A stretch of 8,038 nucleotides of DNA from an uncultured Prevotella sp. GTDB taxonomy: Bacteria > Bacteroidota > Bacteroidia > Bacteroidales > Bacteroidaceae. The notes under the pieces were generated by a model. That model saw only the letters and a list, made by a program, of their open reading frames with translations. It did not search any database and was not told the origin of the DNA. Positions within the stretch are counted from its first letter, which is position 1. Every line of letters begins with the position of its first letter. A program made the translations under genes and the position numbers. Shown in pieces: positions 5,578 to 8,038 of this stretch. The DNA lies in assembly GCA_900765465.1 (NCBI GenBank), contig CAAFRM010000072.1, positions 1-8,038 on the forward strand, given 5' to 3'.

Positions 5578-6768
5578 ATGGCAGGACTATACATACATAT
5601 CCCATTCTGTGAGAGCCGCTGCATCTACTGCGGTTTCTACAGCACCACATCCCTCAGCATGCGGGATGATTACGTTGATGCTCTGTGCAAGGAAATGAAG
5701 ATGCGCCCCTTCAAAACGGCAACTGATTACGATTACTGTTTAAGAACCATCTACCTGGGGGGTGGAACTCCCAGCCAGCTTACCCACGATCAGCTCATCC
5801 GCCTTTTCGAAGGTATCAAGGAGGCTTATTTTCCTCCAGATCATCCGGAAGAAGAATTCTCAAAAATGGAAATTACGATGGAATGCAACCCCGATGATGT
5901 CTCAGAAGAATTCTGCAAGACTCTCCTGCAGCTGCCCGTAAACAGGGTAAGCATGGGAGCACAGATTTTTTCAGACCATCGCCTGGGCTTCCTTCACCGC
6001 CGCCACAAGGCTGCAGATGTCAAGGCTGCCATCAAAAGGTTGCGTGGCATCGACATCCATAACATCAGCATCGACCTGATGTTCGGATTTCCTGGCGAAA
6101 CTCAGGAAGACTGGAAAAAAGACATTGATGAAGCCATCAAACTGGGGGTAGAACACATCTCTGCCTACAGCTTGATGTACGAAGAAGGAACAACTCTCTA
6201 CAGAATGCTGGAACAGGGAAAGATAGAGGAAATCGATGAGGAAACCAGCCGACAGATGTATGAGCTACTCATCACCCAACTCGTCTCTGCCGGATACGAG
6301 CACTACGAAATAAGCAACTTTGCCAAGCCAGGCTACCGATCACGCCACAACAGCAGCTATTGGCATGAAGTGCCCTATATCGGAATAGGTGCAGCCGCCC
6401 ACTCCTACAGACGAGAGACTAAAAGAGGTGAAGAAAACAAGATTGAAGCCACCAGAAGCTGGAATGTGGACAATATCAGGGAATACATCGCTTCCATCCA
6501 AAAGGGAGAATTGCCTAGTGAAACCGAATCCCTGGATCTTTCTACAAGATACAATGACCTTATCACCACGGCATTACGGACAAGCGATGGTATTGATATA
6601 GAAAAGATGGAAAAGGAGTTTGGTGACCAATTAGCTTCACAGATGATGCAGGAAGCTGAGAAGCATATTCATAGAGGACTCATGAAGATAAGCAACGGGA
6701 AGCTATCACTTACCCATGAAGGTCTCTATATATCAGATGACATCATGAGCGACTTTATGATCGTATAA
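5578..6768 (+). CDS. hemW: HemW-type radical SAM heme chaperone
   Basis: This 396-residue protein belongs to the HemN/HemW radical SAM family. The cluster-binding motif is C11-x3-C15-x2-C18 followed by G-F20. The Phe after the third cysteine separates HemW from true coproporphyrinogen III oxidase HemN, which has a further cysteine there. Other family marks are GGGTPS (61-66) and E102 in MECNPDD for SAM binding, GFPGET (170-175), ISAYSLMYEEGTTLY (194-208), and the HemN C-terminal signature YEISNFAKPG...RHNSSYW...YIGIGAAAHSY (243-277). Length is normal for HemW. HemW proteins bind heme and a 4Fe-4S cluster and are thought to deliver heme to respiratory proteins; it is cytoplasmic with no signal peptide. 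Many databases still label it oxygen-independent coproporphyrinogen III oxidase. It has its own promoter and a strong terminator (6786-6817), so it appears monocistronic, divergent from fusA2. Confidence 0.93.
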   Translation: MAGLYIHIPFCESRCIYCGFYSTTSLSMRDDYVDALCKEMKMRPFKTATDYDYCLRTIYLGGGTPSQLTHDQLIRLFEGIKEAYFPPDHPEEEFSKMEITMECNPDDVSEEFCKTLLQLPVNRVSMGAQIFSDHRLGFLHRRHKAADVKAAIKRLRGIDIHNISIDLMFGFPGETQEDWKKDIDEAIKLGVEHISAYSLMYEEGTTLYRMLEQGKIEEIDEETSRQMYELLITQLVSAGYEHYEISNFAKPGYRSRHNSSYWHEVPYIGIGAAAHSYRRETKRGEENKIEATRSWNVDNIREYIASIQKGELPSETESLDLSTRYNDLITTALRTSDGIDIEKMEKEFGDQLASQMMQEAEKHIHRGLMKISNGKLSLTHEGLYISDDIMSDFMIV

Positions 6769-6785
6769 AATACATCATCACATAA

Positions 6786-6817
6786 AAAATGGAGCCTTAA
6801 TTCCAAGGCTCCATTTT
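6786..6817. terminator. Strong bidirectional terminator shared by hemW and the 120-residue gene
   Basis: A perfect 13-bp stem (6786-6798 with 6805-6817; AAAATGGAGCCTT and its complement) closes a 6-nt loop. It has A/T runs at the stem base on both sides and can end transcription in both directions. It lies 17 nt after the hemW stop and overlaps the last six codons and the stop codon of the convergent minus-strand gene. Confidence 0.92.
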
Positions 6818-7159
6818 ATCCAGACCATATTTCTTATATCTTTCGTAGTAATACTGTTTAATTTGATCAATTGCCTGAATGGTTGACTTCTTTTTCTGAA
6901 AAAAAGGCTTTACCATCTGCAAAAGAACAAACAGTACCACCACTATCAATAAAATAATGGCCCAAGACAGCACCTCACTCTTCAGATTGACATGAGGCTG
7001 AATGAGAATACCTGCAGCCACGGGAAGGATATAACACACCCAATCCATAGGCGTATCTAATTTCGTTGATTCCAGGTATTCCTGCCGCAGGTTGCCAGGA
7101 GCATTCAAAAGCATTCTCTTGCTGTGTGCGCTCCAATACTCTTCAAATTCTTTTTCCAT
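6797..7159 (-). CDS. Two-helix membrane protein, function unknown
   Basis: This 120-residue protein is of a type I have seen only as hypothetical in Bacteroidales, so I assign no function. A polar, charged N-terminal part (1-38, with LNAPGNLRQEYLESTKLDTPMDW) precedes two hydrophobic segments at about 39-56 and 63-83. A basic, tyrosine-rich tail follows (QKKKSTIQAIDQIKQYYYERYKKYG), likely helical. By the positive-inside rule both ends should be cytoplasmic, with a short external loop near residues 55-62. The ATG at 7157-7159 is the first methionine of the frame and gives the complete amphipathic N-terminus. A consensus promoter lies about 130 bp upstream, leaving a rather long leader. The last codons (KMEPWN and stop) fall inside the terminator shared with hemW. 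It seems monocistronic, convergent with hemW and downstream of gltA, from which a terminator separates it. Confidence 0.82.
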   Translation of the reverse strand: MEKEFEEYWSAHSKRMLLNAPGNLRQEYLESTKLDTPMDWVCYILPVAAGILIQPHVNLKSEVLSWAIILLIVVVLFVLLQMVKPFFQKKKSTIQAIDQIKQYYYERYKKYGLDKMEPWN

Positions 7160-7246
7160 TAACTTTTATTACTCCTCTTATTTAGGTACCAGTCTAATAG
7201 GCAATCTACAGACATCACCTATTCTCTTATACTTTTATTTATTATA

Positions 7247-7261
7247 ACAATTTACTATTGT
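7247..7261. repeat. Small palindrome in the leader of the 120-residue gene
   Basis: ACAAT (7247-7251) and ATTGT (7257-7261) form an inverted repeat with a 5-bp spacer, 4 bp from the neighbouring palindrome at 7266-7280. It could be an operator half or a weak RNA hairpin; short enough to be chance in AT-rich DNA. Confidence 0.3.
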
Positions 7262-7265
7262 AGTC

Positions 7266-7280
7266 TTGCATTTCATGCAA
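7266..7280. repeat. Palindrome at the predicted start of transcription
   Basis: TTGCAT (7266-7271) and ATGCAA (7275-7280) are perfect inverted repeats around a 3-bp spacer. They lie just downstream of the predicted start site (near 7284) of the minus-strand promoter, a position suited to repression by a dimeric regulator. Confidence 0.4.
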
Positions 7281-7288
7281 TTCTTCGA

Positions 7289-7320
7289 CAAAGATACTAC
7301 ATTTATCTGTAATCCGCAAA
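7289..7320 (-). promoter_or_regulatory. Promoter for the 120-residue membrane protein gene
   Basis: On the minus strand TTTG (7320-7317) is exactly 20 bp from TATCTTTG (7296-7289), a full TAnnTTTG match. This is one of the two best promoters in the window. The start site would be near 7284, about 125 nt before the ATG at 7159. Confidence 0.75.
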
Positions 7321-7465
7321 TATTTATCTCCAAACATCAGTTTCTTAACTATATTTCACTAAAATATTTTTTTTTAAAGCCGTTTTTAAAACAAGATACG
7401 CTATTTAGTATCGAAAAAAAGACTACAGCCAAAAAGAAAAGCATATCCCCCTGTACACACCAAAT

Positions 7466-7499
7466 AAAAGGGCAATACTCATAGAAGCATTGCCCTTTT
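7466..7499 (-). terminator. Rho-independent terminator of gltA
   Basis: An 11-bp perfect stem (7466-7476 with 7489-7499; AAAAGGGCAAT and its complement) closes a 12-nt loop and lies 32 nt after the gltA stop on the minus strand. A U-rich tail (TTTTATTTG) follows in that direction. The run of T on the other strand would also allow plus-strand termination. Confidence 0.88.
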
Positions 7500-7531
7500 T
7501 AAATACTTGTATTTATTATTTGATGTATTTT

Positions 7532-8038
7532 TTATCTCTCACCCAATGGAGTATAATCCAACTCACCCAGAATATTCTTGTAAGCAGGACGAATAATGCG
7601 GCGACCCTCGAAGTTGAGTTCTTCGATGCGATGGGCAGTCCAACCCACGATACGGGCCATAGCAAAGATAGGAGTATAAATCTCCTGAGGAAGACCAATC
7701 ATCTCATAGATGAAACCGCTATAGAAATCGAGGTTAGCACAGGCAGGCTTGCTGCCGCCACGATGTTCCTGCAGGCACTTGATACCCTCCTGCTCGATAA
7801 GCTTCAGGAAGTTGTACTCATCCTCCCTACCCTTCTCCTTGGCAAGCTCGCCAGCCAGTCGCTTCAGCTCTACGGCACGAGGATCGCTCAAGGTATAAAC
7901 CGCATGGCCGATACCATAGATAAGACCCGTCTTATCATAAGCCTCCTTGTTGAGCATGCGCTTCAGGTAGATATCGAGTTCGTTGACATTGGTCCAATCC
8001 TTGATAGCCTCCTTCAGATGATGGAACATATTGATAAC
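7532..8038 (-). CDS. gltA: Citrate synthase, C-terminal part
   Basis: The last 168 codons are present and the gene continues past the right edge. The visible frame stays open through to base 8038, so the ATG at 8029 is internal. Citrate synthase condenses acetyl-CoA and oxaloacetate to citrate, the entry to the (often partial, oxidative) TCA branch in Bacteroidales. The family marks are clear: GIGHAVYTLSDPRA carries the oxaloacetate-binding His (visible residue 45) and the DPR arginine. NLDFYSG holds the catalytic Asp (visible residue 104), and GWTAHRIEE the arginine-bearing C-terminal motif. The protein ends LDYTPLGER. Closely related 2-methylcitrate synthases share these motifs, so substrate choice is inferred. 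A strong terminator follows. Aconitase and isocitrate dehydrogenase genes often neighbour it in this order but would lie outside the window. Confidence 0.92.
   Translation of the reverse strand, partial: VINMFHHLKEAIKDWTNVNELDIYLKRMLNKEAYDKTGLIYGIGHAVYTLSDPRAVELKRLAGELAKEKGREDEYNFLKLIEQEGIKCLQEHRGGSKPACANLDFYSGFIYEMIGLPQEIYTPIFAMARIVGWTAHRIEELNFEGRRIIRPAYKNILGELDYTPLGER

Larger units (their letters stand above)
7160..7531. other. 372-bp intergenic region between gltA and the 120-residue gene
   Basis: AT-rich with no convincing coding sequence. From right to left on the minus strand it holds the gltA terminator (7466-7499), a weaker hairpin GATAC/GTATC (7395-7412), a consensus promoter (7289-7320), and a leader of about 125 nt containing two small palindromes (7247-7261 and 7266-7280). 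Confidence 0.7.

Noticed and set aside
5578..6768. Annotation as coproporphyrinogen III oxidase HemN
   Set aside because: The cluster motif is C-x3-C-x2-C-G-F, without the extra cysteine that HemN carries after the third; this is the HemW pattern.
7395..7412. GATAC/GTATC hairpin as a second gltA terminator
   Set aside because: Only 5 bp with an 8-nt loop and a weak tail (TTGTTTT on the minus strand), about 55 bp beyond a much stronger terminator; not needed and not convincing.
7266..7484. A 72-codon plus-strand frame in the 372-bp intergenic region
   Set aside because: It runs through the minus-strand promoter and into the gltA terminator, and the peptide is Phe/Lys/Ile-rich low complexity.

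Overview
The window looks like a chromosomal segment of a Bacteroidales bacterium, most likely Prevotella/Segatella. The evidence is the near-canonical Bacteroidota promoters (a TTG-type -33 box about 20-23 bp from a TAnnTTTG -7 box) before several genes, the absence of strong Shine-Dalgarno sequences, an S6 N-terminus and an RprX/RprY two-component pair of Bacteroides type, and an EF-G paralog resembling the EF-G2 of gut Bacteroides. All genes look chromosomal. I see no mobile element, tRNA, rRNA or CRISPR array.

Layout from left to right: the first 27 codons of rpsF (S6, minus strand, running off the left edge); a divergent gene for a 62-residue two-helix membrane protein (256-444, plus); a bidirectional terminator at about 499-533; rprY (600-1298, minus) behind rprX (1344-2903, minus), a histidine kinase/response regulator operon; a terminator at about 3019-3047; fusA2 (3151-5313, minus), a 720-residue EF-G paralog; a divergent promoter region; hemW (5578-6768, plus); a shared bidirectional terminator at 6786-6817; a 120-residue two-helix membrane protein gene (6797-7159, minus) whose last codons lie inside that terminator; a 372-bp intergenic region with a strong promoter, two small palindromes and the gltA terminator; and the 3' third of a citrate synthase gene (7532 to the right edge, minus).

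How the genes relate: rprX and rprY form one sensor/regulator unit. fusA2 and hemW are divergent, and their -33 boxes are the outer arms of a near-perfect palindrome, so a shared regulator could act on both. rpsF and the small membrane gene are also divergent, with promoters that physically overlap. The other genes (heme handling, TCA cycle) have no evident functional tie to these.

The most notable point is in fusA2. The switch-II motif reads DCPGS where translational GTPases have DTPGH, so the catalytic histidine is a serine, and switch I is also altered. This fits the idea of an EF-G that works without GTP hydrolysis, as I recall being reported for Bacteroides thetaiotaomicron EF-G2. I see no evidence for a wholly undescribed system. 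The remaining points of interest are regulatory architecture.
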